53,399 nt of DNA from an uncultured bacterium (GTDB lineage: Bacteria; Myxococcota_A; UBA9042; PHBI01): assembly GCA_938040325.1 (NCBI GenBank), contig CALHXW010000131.1:1-53399 (forward strand). The letters are read 5' to 3'. The number at the start of each line of letters is the position of its first letter. Position 1 is the first letter of the stretch. The position numbers and the translations under genes were made by a program. Of the stretch, positions 28,100-35,551 are shown in pieces. Under the pieces are notes generated by a model that saw only the letters and a list, made by a program, of their open reading frames with translations, was not told the DNA's origin and made no database searches.

Positions 28100-28735
28100 A
28101 TGCCGCGCTCAGGTAGCAGACGTGGGAAACGTAGCGTCGAAGAACTAGGAGAACTCAACCTCTCCGCCATCATGGCTATCCTGGTTATCCTCATCCCGAT
28201 GTTGATCTTTGTGTTCAACTTCTTCGAGGTGAAGGTCCAGGCGGTCGCCGCGCCCAAGGTTGGCTCGGGTAAGGCGAAGAAGAAGGACTCCGACAAGAAG
28301 CCGCTCAACTTGACGGTTCTCATCTCGAGGAAAGGGTTCGTGCTCAAGCAGCAAGACGAGCTTCAGACCGAGCCTGAGAAGCCGATCTACAAGCGGACCT
28401 TCGAAATCGATGTGGAAGACGAGAAGGGACAGAAGCGTCGGGAGACGGTCGAGGACTACGACTACCCCGCGCTCTACACCCGACTGTTTTCCAAGAAGAC
28501 AGCGTACCCGGACGAGAAGACCATCAACATTGCCGCCGAGATGGATATCCCGTGGCATGTGGTCGCTCGGACGATCGACGCTGCTCGGTTGCAGCTCGAC
28601 AAGCCTTCCTACGTGAAGCTTTCGGACTACACCGCGGCCAAGCCGGCGACCGTCACCAAGAAGGGTGCGGACGGCAAGGACGAGGAACAGCCGAAGAAGA
28701 TGTTCGACCGCGTCGTATTTGTCGTCGCGGAGTAA
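28100..28735 (+). CDS. ExbD/TolR-like protein lacking the membrane Asp
   Basis: A 211-residue protein with a basic N-terminal tail, one membrane segment (about 19-42) and a periplasmic domain to the end. It aligns with ExbD/TolR at LNLSAIMAILVILIPMLIF, where the family normally has LNxTPxxDxxxxLL. Ala26 occupies the place of the proton-carrying Asp, and no acidic residue lies within the segment. The periplasmic part includes FETDVE-like acidic strands and a DIPWHVVARTIDAAR motif, similar to the P-Y/H-x-x-V motif of the family. AGGAGG precedes the ATG. It probably partners the canonical subunit encoded downstream. Whether it transmits force without the Asp is open. Confidence 0.85.
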   Translation: MPRSGSRRGKRSVEELGELNLSAIMAILVILIPMLIFVFNFFEVKVQAVAAPKVGSGKAKKKDSDKKPLNLTVLISRKGFVLKQQDELQTEPEKPIYKRTFEIDVEDEKGQKRRETVEDYDYPALYTRLFSKKTAYPDEKTINIAAEMDIPWHVVARTIDAARLQLDKPSYVKLSDYTAAKPATVTKKGADGKDEEQPKKMFDRVVFVVAE

Positions 28736-28744
28736 AAATTCGCC

Positions 28745-28775
28745 CGGCCCGTGTGAGGTTCTCCTCCACGGGCCG
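28745..28775 (+). terminator. Hairpin between the two ExbD-like genes
   Basis: CGGCCCGTG-t-GAGG, loop ttct, CCTC-CACGGGCCG makes a 13-bp stem with one bulged base. It is followed by TCTTACTTGTT. It may be a partial terminator that lowers expression of downstream genes, or it may protect the upstream mRNA. It starts 10 bases after the first ExbD-like stop codon. Confidence 0.6.
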
Positions 28776-28801
28776 TCTTACTTGTTGCAGAGGCACGAAA
28801 C

Positions 28802-29419
28802 ATGGCGAACCAAGATCACATAGACGAGCAAGCATTCGTCAAGAAGGCCCGCAAGGGTCCCCGGATGGACGACAACGACCAGCCGTTGAACATCAACTCG
28901 ATGATGGACATCATGACCATCCTCCTGGTGTTCCTCCTGGTCTCAATCACCAGCGATCCGTGGAACATCAAGCAGGACGAGTTCCTGCAGCTTGCTAAGT
29001 CGTCGGTCGACCGCGACCCGAAGGACTCGATTCCGATCCTCATCTCGAAGAGCAACATCCTCGTCGACAACGAGCAGGTGATCCCTGTCGAGTGCACGAC
29101 ACGTGATGGACGCCAGTGCAAAGAGAAGGCGGACTTCAAGAAAGAGGGCAATCGCTACTCGATCGACAAGACCTACAAAGAGGACAGCTCCGAATCGAGC
29201 TTCCTGATCGAGCCCCTCGTTAGAAAGCTGACGGAGAAGATCGAGACCGCCAAGGAACTTCACGCTTCCTTGAAGCCTGGTGAGCCCTTTAAGGCCCTCA
29301 CCACGATCATCTGCGACAAGGACATCCCTTACCGAATGATCGCCGAGATCGTTCACACGGCAGGAAGCGCCGGATTGGATCAGCTTCGATTTGCGGTGAT
29401 TCGGAACGACACGCGCTAA
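28802..29419 (+). CDS. ExbD/TolR-family protein
   Basis: A 205-residue protein with a charged cytoplasmic tail (1-28), one membrane segment (about 29-49) and a periplasmic domain. LNINSMMDIMTILLVFLLV matches the ExbD/TolR pattern; Asp36 is at the position of the essential proton-relay Asp of ExbD (Asp25) and TolR (Asp23). The periplasmic part contains PILISKSNILVDNEQV and IPYRMIAEIVHTAG, both typical of the family. It should pair with the TolQ-like channel protein encoded upstream. AGAGG lies nine bases before the ATG. Confidence 0.92.
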   Translation: MANQDHIDEQAFVKKARKGPRMDDNDQPLNINSMMDIMTILLVFLLVSITSDPWNIKQDEFLQLAKSSVDRDPKDSIPILISKSNILVDNEQVIPVECTTRDGRQCKEKADFKKEGNRYSIDKTYKEDSSESSFLIEPLVRKLTEKIETAKELHASLKPGEPFKALTTIICDKDIPYRMIAEIVHTAGSAGLDQLRFAVIRNDTR

Positions 29420-29472
29420 GCTTGGGCCGCGACTTCGCATAGTCGCTGGTTTTCGTCTGGCGCGGTTCCAGT

Positions 29473-29499
29473 CATCAGGAAAAAATTGCATACCTGATG
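29473..29499. repeat. Inverted repeat upstream of the AgmX-like gene
   Basis: CATCAGG-N13-CCTGATG, a perfect 7-bp dyad around an A-rich centre, lies 98 bases before the next start codon. It could be a regulator site or an RNA hairpin. No convincing promoter is visible beside it. Confidence 0.4.
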
Positions 29500-29596
29500 G
29501 CAGCGATCGTTCAAGAGATCGAGCCGAGCAGACGATAACCCGATAGCGCCCGAACAAAAGTGACGGCACGCGAATCACGACAAGGTCGACGGACGA

Positions 29597-31072
29597 ATGG
29601 CCAAAGACGAGAAAACTAGGATCCTCCGGGTAGGCATTATCCAGGATCGCCGCGTCGTCGAAGAACGACTTCTGCGTAAGCATGAAGACGTCAGCGTCGG
29701 TACCGAGCCGAAGAACACGTTCATCGTGCCCGGCGGCAAGCTTCCGCGGACCACCACCGTGTTTGAGGCTCGACCGAAGGGCTATGCCTTGGTGTTCGAG
29801 CGAGGCATGGAAGGCCGTATCGACCTTGGCGACAAGCCGACAACTCTCAAAGAGCTAGCGCGCTCGAAGAAGGCGACAAAGCGCGGCAAAGGCTACGTGC
29901 TGCCACTCAGCGATACGTCGAAAGGCAAGGTCGTCATTGGCGACACAACGCTGCTCTTCCAGTTCGTAGACGCTCCGCCCGTCATTCTTAAGACCACACT
30001 GCCGGCTGCTGCACGCGCAGGGATCTCTTCGCAGCTCGAGTGGCCTCTCATCTACATTCTCATTGTGTCGCTGCTCGTCATCGGTGGTGGCGGCGTGGGG
30101 CTTGATGTTTGGTGGCGCCAAACCGGCCAGTACATGCAGCAGCAGTACGACCGGAAGAATAACCGGCTCTACGAGACCCTCCGCGTAGAGGTCGAGCGCG
30201 AGAAGGAAGAAGAGAAGAAGGAAGAAGAAGAGAAGAAGGAAGAGAAGAAAGAAGAAGAGAAGAAGGAAGAAGAGAAGAAGGAAGAGGAGCCGAAAGAAGA
30301 GCCGAAGGTTGTAGAAGAGGTCAAACCTCCCGAGCCTGCGCCTGCTCCGAAGCCTCAACCGCGTGTCACTCGCAAAAAGAAGGTCATGCCAAAGACCAAG
30401 AAGCGAGCGACAAGCCGTAAGAAGCTCACACAAAAGGTCCGTAGCAAGACGTTCCTTCGGGCCCTCGGTGGTCAGGAAGGCGGCGGGCCCGGTGCTCTCG
30501 CGGGACTGCAAAAAGGGGTCCACTCCGCGCGGCTCGATGACGCGTTCAACCTACAGGGCGGTGTGACGTCGACAGCTGACGGAAGCTCGACCTTCATTGG
30601 CGGGCCCACTGCGACAACAAAGAGCTCCGGCGAACGCTACAAGACCATCGGCAAGGGTGAGGTCGGCGGGAGACGCATCAAGACCGCTACCGTCAAGACG
30701 AAGACGAAGGAACGGGGTGGTTCCGAGATTCGAGTCCGCGCCAACGTGAAGGGCGGCAGTGTCGGCGGCAAGGGCGGCACCGGTAAGATCAACAAGTCAT
30801 CGGTCGCCCGCGTCTTTGCGCGCCGTAAGGGCGCCATCAAGTACTGCTACGAGAAGGCCCTCAAGACGAAGCCGAAGCTGAAGGGCAAGGTCACCATTCG
30901 GTTCACAATTGGAACCGCTGGCCGCATCACCAAGATCAAGGCCTCCTCGAACTCGACCGGTGATTCCGGTGTGGCCAAGTGCATCATCGGCAAGGTCAAA
31001 GGGTGGCGGTTCGAGCCTCCGAAGGGCGGCTCTGTCACGTTCTCCTACCCCTTCTTGCTCGACACGAGATAG
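29597..31072 (+). CDS. AgmX/PglI-type TonB-like envelope protein
   Basis: A 491-residue single-pass protein. The N-terminal cytoplasmic part (1-145) is beta-rich and FHA-like in feel (VSVGTEPKNTFIVPG). A membrane segment lies at about 149-170. It is followed by a Glu/Lys-rich coiled coil (about 190-235), a Pro-rich linker, a basic stretch, and Gly-rich segments to about 400. The C-terminal domain (403-491) matches the AgmX/PglI C-terminal (TonB-C-like) type. It has two Cys (417 and 462, possible disulfide) and the KVTIRFTIG-GRIT core. In Myxococcus such proteins (GltG, GltJ) link the inner-membrane motor to periplasmic and outer-membrane parts. It is the last gene before a strong terminator. 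Confidence 0.88.
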   Translation: MAKDEKTRILRVGIIQDRRVVEERLLRKHEDVSVGTEPKNTFIVPGGKLPRTTTVFEARPKGYALVFERGMEGRIDLGDKPTTLKELARSKKATKRGKGYVLPLSDTSKGKVVIGDTTLLFQFVDAPPVILKTTLPAAARAGISSQLEWPLIYILIVSLLVIGGGGVGLDVWWRQTGQYMQQQYDRKNNRLYETLRVEVEREKEEEKKEEEEKKEEKKEEEKKEEEKKEEEPKEEPKVVEEVKPPEPAPAPKPQPRVTRKKKVMPKTKKRATSRKKLTQKVRSKTFLRALGGQEGGGPGALAGLQKGVHSARLDDAFNLQGGVTSTADGSSTFIGGPTATTKSSGERYKTIGKGEVGGRRIKTATVKTKTKERGGSEIRVRANVKGGSVGGKGGTGKINKSSVARVFARRKGAIKYCYEKALKTKPKLKGKVTIRFTIGTAGRITKIKASSNSTGDSGVAKCIIGKVKGWRFEPPKGGSVTFSYPFLLDTR

Positions 31073-31098
31073 AGCGCGACAAGCGAAACGCAGATGAG

Positions 31099-31130
31099 AC
31101 GGCGCGTTGGGTAGAGTCCCGACGCGCCGT
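31099..31130 (+). terminator. Intrinsic terminator closing the TPR/TolQR cluster
   Basis: ACGGCGCGT and ACGCGCCGT form a perfect 9-bp stem, with GGG/CCC pairing inside the loop. TCTTCGTTCGTC follows. It begins 26 bases after the AgmX-like stop codon. Confidence 0.8.
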
Positions 31131-31345
31131 TCTTCGTTCGTCTGTCATTTGGTCTGAGAGCGATCTTTTTTGCACTCTGACCGAACACGAACCGTCAAAC
31201 ACGGTTGAGGCCAACCGGTAGCTGTCGTCGTCTGTCTCTGCGCGCCCATTGGCGGATTCTTCGGGGAGAGAGCGTTCTGGCCTCCTCCGGCCCGACGGGC
31301 GCGAGAACAGATCAGAGATCCGACGTGGAGGCGTCGCTCGGCGCG

Positions 31346-31585
31346 TCATGTGGGGCCGGGAGTCCAGTGATCAAGGGCCATCGCAGCCCCCATAGCCGCC
31401 AACATCCGTGCATCGATCGCGTCTGTCTTCGCCAGCTTTCCGCTCGCTCGAGCGAAATCCCGTGCGCGACGGGGATTGATGCCACGTAGTCTCGCGGCAC
31501 AGAGAAACCTCACCTCGCGACCTACGGCGACGTCGAGCTGTTGCTTGGACACGTCGATACCGACAAAAACATCACTTGAGCTCAT
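31346..31585 (-). pseudogene. IS110-family transposase remnant
   Basis: Only 79 codons remain of a gene that normally has about 330-400. The start is intact, with GGAGGAGG upstream of the ATG and MSSSDVFVGIDVSKQQLDV carrying the first catalytic Asp. It then jumps to INPRRARDFARASGKLAKTD and AIDARMLA, which normally lie about 45 residues further on. The segment with the catalytic Glu (EATGGYE region) is therefore deleted. After MLA the match ends and a stop follows, so the serine-recombinase-like C-terminal domain is also lost. It cannot encode an active recombinase. The only gene on the minus strand in this area, it marks an old insertion. Confidence 0.85.
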
Positions 31586-31648
31586 TTCCTGCCTCCTCCA
31601 TCTTGGAATTGTGGGCGCGTCGACAGATCCCTTCCTTATCAATTTGAG

Positions 31649-31753
31649 CTTCGACTCAAGCAACCGTTCGGGCTTTCGTCGAAGCGAGACGGCACAGCGA
31701 CCCATCTGCAACTGGGTGGTCCAACCACCAAGGGGCGCACGGTCTGCTGTGCC
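31649..31753 (-). other. Structured DNA upstream of IS110 remnant, possible bridge-RNA relic
   Basis: Read on the minus strand, just before the transposase start, there are two successive stem-loops. The first is closed by GGCACAGC/GCTGTGCC (31691-31698 with 31746-31753) and contains two alternative inner hairpins: ACCCA/TGGGT and GGTGGT-cca-ACCACC. The second is closed by GCTTCGA/TCGAAGC (31649-31655 with 31679-31685). IS110-type elements are known to encode a bridge RNA in the non-coding end before the transposase. That this is its remnant is inference from position and folding only. Confidence 0.3.
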
Positions 31754-32041
31754 GGCCCACGTCCACACGCTACGACAGGCCGAACATATAAGGGGCGCAG
31801 CTCCTGAGTGCTCTCGAGCTGGTTGGTCCAGCGGTACGCCTCACTTCGTCCCAGAAGCCGCACTTCCGGGCAACGCGCTTTGGAGGTGGTCCACCGTGTG
31901 CCTGTCCGGTCGGTTCTCTCAACCGCCGTCAAGAGCTCAGCTTGGAAGGCGCCGTTCGGTCGATGCCCCGGCCGCAACGCGGTTCGGCTACGGCCTTCCC
32001 GATTCGAGCTCACCGGGTGACACGTTGCCTGTGTTCTGAGC

Positions 32042-32103
32042 TGTCGTTGGGCAACGACACGCTCATTCGCGGGACGGAGCGTTCAGCGATCGCTGCGCGC
32101 TCC
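32042..32103. repeat. Two adjacent palindromes
   Basis: TGTCGTT-gggc-AACGACA (32042-32059) is followed 16 bases later by GGAGCG-tt-CAGCGA TCGCTG-cg-CGCTCC (32076-32103), whose centre CAGCGATCGCTG is a perfect 12-bp palindrome. No T run follows on either strand, so these are not ordinary terminators. Confidence 0.6.
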
Positions 32104-32430
32104 ACTACGGAAAAAAATGCCATGCAGACGCGTGGTCGATATCGGCCCCGTCGTCGGTCAGATTCATGCAGCGGGATCGGAGATCGAACCGCCCCTACCC
32201 AAGCTTCTCGAAGCGACTCGATTGCGGAATGCGGACTGGGGATCGTATCTTTGAACAGAATACGCGATCGATGCCGGTTCTCCCCGACCCATCTTTTGCT
32301 TGAACTGCTGTCATGAATGCCGATAGAGACGTGTAGAGAAATAAATGTGATCGGACGCGGAGACCGGGGCAACACAGTACCGAGAGCGACTCCGGTGGTT
32401 ACACGCGCGACAGCGCCCATCGGGGTCATG

Positions 32431-32460
32431 TTGACACCGCAAATCGTCACTTCCTATCAT
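32431..32460 (+). promoter_or_regulatory. Sigma-70-type promoter for the small exported protein gene
   Basis: TTGACA (32431-32436), an 18-base spacer and TATCAT (32455-32460), five of six matches to the -10 consensus. The start of transcription would be near 32467, about 35 bases before the ATG, with AGGA in between. Confidence 0.75.
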
Positions 32461-32501
32461 CCGTTCGCGAACTGGGTGCGGGAAACCTAAGCAGGAAATC
32501 A

Positions 32502-33071
32502 ATGCGCAAGCTTATTGCAGGGATAGTCATCACAGGAGCCTTGATCGCAGGATCGATTGGCTTCGCTGCTGATGGCGACAAAGCCCCCACTACGAATCTC
32601 CAGGACGAAGACCTCGCCCAGCTCACGATTGACGACATGGTCGACCGCGCGTCGACGTGCGTACGCCGCATGGAGAATCAGCTATCGAAGTCCTTCAAGA
32701 TGCTCGAAGAGTCGATCGCTGACGGAGACGTTGCCGCTACGACCGCACGTAACGAAGCAATCACCGCGATGAAGGGGCTCGTTAAGCTTTCCGAGCAGAA
32801 CCTCCTCACGCTTCAGCAGAAGGCTGCTGAGCGCGACCGTAAGCGTGTCGAGCACGAGTACGTCAAGATCACCATTGCATGCCGCAAAGTGGGCGAGTTC
32901 TACGCCCAGGTGCGGAGTGCGACTGGAATCCCGATCGACCTTGAGCTGACAGACGTCGAACGACGCCTGGTTTTCGAAGGCCGCCTGCCCGTCGTTGAGA
33001 GCCTCACGACGCTGTACGCTGAGCCGGCGAACTTGCCAGCGCCGCCCGTTCATGCGAGTCCCTACTTCTAG
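32502..33071 (+). CDS. Small exported helical protein of unknown function
   Basis: A 189-residue protein with a signal peptide (about 1-22, cleavage GFA-A). The mature part is mostly helical and charged from about 35 to 130, with two Cys (near CVRRMENQL and ITIACRKVGEF) that could pair. The tail is Pro-rich. I do not recognise the family. It lies 66 bases before the outer-membrane barrel gene on the same strand and has a near-consensus promoter of its own, so it probably heads an operon with that gene. It could be an accessory periplasmic subunit of the export pair that follows, but nothing in the sequence proves this. Confidence 0.78.
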   Translation: MRKLIAGIVITGALIAGSIGFAADGDKAPTTNLQDEDLAQLTIDDMVDRASTCVRRMENQLSKSFKMLEESIADGDVAATTARNEAITAMKGLVKLSEQNLLTLQQKAAERDRKRVEHEYVKITIACRKVGEFYAQVRSATGIPIDLELTDVERRLVFEGRLPVVESLTTLYAEPANLPAPPVHASPYF

Positions 33072-33137
33072 GGACCACCCCTATCCACACAGCGGTCAAA
33101 CAGGCGCCATCCGACCTAGACCGCACAAGGTGAGGTA

Positions 33138-34517
33138 ATGCGACATCTCCTCAAATGGTTGACGCTTGCGTGCTTCGGACTGGCCTTCAGTCCGACCCTC
33201 GTGAACGCTCAACACTTCGAGCAAGGACTTCAGGACCCACGCCTGATCAGTCCCGCCGGTCTTGGTCCTTCCTACTCGGGCCTTAATGGTGCTGGTGTCG
33301 GGCTCCTCTCACGGAAGCCGCTCTACGGCGTCGAGGCAGGGGACTTCATCCTGCAGCCCCGCTTCTTCCTTGAGGGCTCCTTCCGCACCAACTTCTTCCG
33401 CATCGATGAGCGGAACGGTGGCACGCCCGAGGGCGTGTTCACGCTCCACGTCCGACCGGGCGTCGCGTTCTTCAATCCTCAGTACGACAAGATCGCGCTC
33501 TCGCTGGCGCTCGACGTCAACGCGTTCCTGCCGTTCGGCGAGCAGGCGGTCACGGACCAGACCACGGTCGGCGGTAAAGCACGGGTCGGCGTCGCACTCT
33601 TCCCGAAGAGCGCTTTCACCATCACCCTCTACGACGAGTTTGAGCGTTCGCTGTGGATGCGTCCCCAGATCTTCCAGAACGCCAACCGCAACCGCAATGA
33701 AGTCGGTGTCGACCTCTCGCTGCACCCCGGCGGCAAGGCCCTCGACTTCACGCTTGGCTACGCTTACGAGCTCCAGCGCTTCGACGACCTCAACGAGCTG
33801 GACACAGACGCACACAAGTTCCGTGGCCTCTTCTCATGGCGCTTCTACCCCATGACGTACGCCTTCCTTGAGGGCGAGTTCCGCACGTTCGAGTACCGTC
33901 GCGAAGCCACAGATCCTGAGGTCTCGGCCGTCGGCAACTACGTCCCCGGCACACCGCTCAAGGTCTACGCCGGCCTCTCTGGCTACATCACCGAGCGCTT
34001 TGCCCTCCTGGTCCGCGCCGGGTACGGAAACTCGCTCCTGGAGCGCGCCCCGGACGACTTCTCCAGCTTCATCGGACAGCTCCAGCTGAGCTACCGCTTC
34101 AGCGCCAAGACGGTCCTGCATGCAGGTATCGCGCGCGACTTCGAGATGGCGCCGCTGGGCGGCTACATGGACTACATCCGTCCCTACGCGACCTTCACCC
34201 AGCGCATCGGTGAGATCGCGGACCTCAACATCGACTTCAGCTACGACATTCGTAGCTACGGCGAGTGGGACCCGAGCAGCGTCGGCCTTGGCGGTGCTCC
34301 CCTCGGAACGGTCACGGCATCGTCTGCCAACCGCGAAGAGAACTACCTGAGGGTCGGCGCGGTGCTCGACTTCCACGTCTCTCGCATCTTTGGTGTGACG
34401 GCGGGTTATCGCTTCGATTCGCTCATCAGCGACTACACGCTGCAGAACGCGCAGGCGACGACCTTCACCGGCTACGACGACCACCGCATCTTCGCGAGTC
34501 TCAACCTTCGATACTAG
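33138..34517 (+). CDS. Outer-membrane beta-barrel protein, possible Wzp-type export barrel
   Basis: A 459-residue protein with a signal peptide (about 1-24, ending VNAQ). It has many amphipathic beta strands with aromatic belts, for example FILQPRFFLEGSFRTNFF, FTLGYAYELQRF and AFLEGEFRTFEYRRE, and the C-terminal strand ends IFASLNLRY, as outer-membrane barrels do. The length fits about 16-18 strands. The next gene is a short Wza-like protein without an outer-membrane helix. In Myxococcus xanthus such pairs (an 18-stranded Wzp barrel plus a periplasmic Wza) form bipartite polysaccharide exporters. I infer the same here by context. No glycosyltransferase genes are in the window. GGTGAGG precedes the ATG. 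Confidence 0.82.
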   Translation: MRHLLKWLTLACFGLAFSPTLVNAQHFEQGLQDPRLISPAGLGPSYSGLNGAGVGLLSRKPLYGVEAGDFILQPRFFLEGSFRTNFFRIDERNGGTPEGVFTLHVRPGVAFFNPQYDKIALSLALDVNAFLPFGEQAVTDQTTVGGKARVGVALFPKSAFTITLYDEFERSLWMRPQIFQNANRNRNEVGVDLSLHPGGKALDFTLGYAYELQRFDDLNELDTDAHKFRGLFSWRFYPMTYAFLEGEFRTFEYRREATDPEVSAVGNYVPGTPLKVYAGLSGYITERFALLVRAGYGNSLLERAPDDFSSFIGQLQLSYRFSAKTVLHAGIARDFEMAPLGGYMDYIRPYATFTQRIGEIADLNIDFSYDIRSYGEWDPSSVGLGGAPLGTVTASSANREENYLRVGAVLDFHVSRIFGVTAGYRFDSLISDYTLQNAQATTFTGYDDHRIFASLNLRY

Positions 34518-34545
34518 CGAGTGCGGCTAGCTCTCGCGTCGACGG

Positions 34546-34585
34546 ACGCCGCCGGTCTGGTCGTTCATGACCGGATAGGCGGCGT
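34546..34585 (+). terminator. Probable terminator after the barrel gene
   Basis: ACGCCGCC-GGTC pairs with GACC-ggata-GGCGGCGT around an 11-base loop, with a small bulge. GTTGTTCC follows. If real, it separates expression of the barrel from the Wza-like gene or lowers the latter. Confidence 0.55.
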
Positions 34586-34716
34586 GTTGTTCCCCGGCAT
34601 GGCCACGCCGTCGGACCGCCGAAACATCTGCGGAAAGCGCCGTGTTGTGGCCAACAGGCGACATTTGCGTCAACGTCTCTCCGACGGGCGTCTCCCTCTT
34701 GAGCTAGGCAACCAAC

Positions 34717-35370
34717 ATGGTCTCGACACCCAACCGTTCCTTCTCGGGCGACCGGTCAACGCGACGTTCCCTTTTGCGTCTCGGCGTGGTGGCCGTCGTT
34801 GGGTTCGTCTTTGCCGGCTGCCCGACCGTCGCGCCAACAGACTATGCGTACCTCAACGACGAGATTCGCGACGAGATGTCCAAGGTCGGACTCGGGCCGG
34901 GCGACGTCTTTCAGGTCACCGTCTACAACGAAGAAGAACTGTCCGGGACCTACCGCGTGTCTCCAGAGGGTTCGATCCACTTTCCCCTCATCAACGAGGT
35001 GAAAGTCGAGGGGATGACGCCAAACGAGATCGAGGCGCGCATCCGCGATCGACTCCAGGATGGCTTCATTCGCGAGCCGTCGGTGTCGATCTTCGTCAAA
35101 GAGTACAACTCCAAGAAGGTCTTCGTGCTTGGCGAAGTGGTTCGTCCCGGTACGTTTCCTTTCTCGGCGGGCATGAACATTGTCGAAGCCGTCACCCTGG
35201 CGGGTGGGTTTAAGGACTCGGCCAGCTCCAACAATGTTGTGGTGACGCGAAAGACGGCCGACGGGGAACAGCGCATTGCGGTGCCCGTTGAGAAGATCAC
35301 CGAGGGACTCGCGACGAACCTGGCGCTGACGCCGGGCGACATCATCTACGTGCCTGACAGCCTCCTCTAG
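34717..35370 (+). CDS. Short Wza-like polysaccharide export lipoprotein (OPX family)
   Basis: A 217-residue protein. The signal peptide is long and ends in a lipobox (VFAGC, Cys near residue 35). The polysaccharide export (PES) domain spans about 55-135, with LGPGDVFQVTVYNEEELSG and FIREPSVSIFVKEYNSKKV, and one SLBB domain spans about 136-217 (VFVLGEVVRPGTFPF). It stops after a single SLBB domain, so it lacks the C-terminal amphipathic helix with which E. coli Wza crosses the outer membrane. It must therefore act in the periplasm and needs an outer-membrane partner; the barrel encoded upstream is the obvious candidate. Confidence 0.92.
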   Translation: MVSTPNRSFSGDRSTRRSLLRLGVVAVVGFVFAGCPTVAPTDYAYLNDEIRDEMSKVGLGPGDVFQVTVYNEEELSGTYRVSPEGSIHFPLINEVKVEGMTPNEIEARIRDRLQDGFIREPSVSIFVKEYNSKKVFVLGEVVRPGTFPFSAGMNIVEAVTLAGGFKDSASSNNVVVTRKTADGEQRIAVPVEKITEGLATNLALTPGDIIYVPDSLL

Positions 35371-35551
35371 CAAGCCGTGCTGCAGTGCTCCCGCCGAAGT
35401 TCGCGAACGATGCTGAGGGGGCAGTTCGCCCTGGAACACTCGGTCGCGTCGAGTCAGCGGTCGTCGTGCGCCCCGTCTGCGCCCTGGGTCGCCTTCCCGG
35501 TGGGCTACCGAGCACAGCATCCCCCTCTGCCAGTCACGAACGCGCATTCTA

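Larger units (their letters stand above)
31586..32430. other. Gene-poor region with palindromes
   Basis: No gene with a recognisable product is seen in about 850 bases. Apart from the stem-loops next to the IS110 remnant, it holds GCTGG-ttggt-CCAGC (around 31819-31833), repeated TGGTCCA words (near 31717, 31824 and 31887) and a 10-base direct repeat AAGGGGCGCA (31730 and 31790). Open frames here lack domain matches and have irregular codon use. It looks like decayed mobile DNA. Confidence 0.5.

Noticed and set aside
31639..32450. Minus-strand frames of 124 and 146 codons in the gene-poor region
   Set aside because: No recognisable domain, irregular composition and no good ribosome site; they overlap palindromic decayed DNA.
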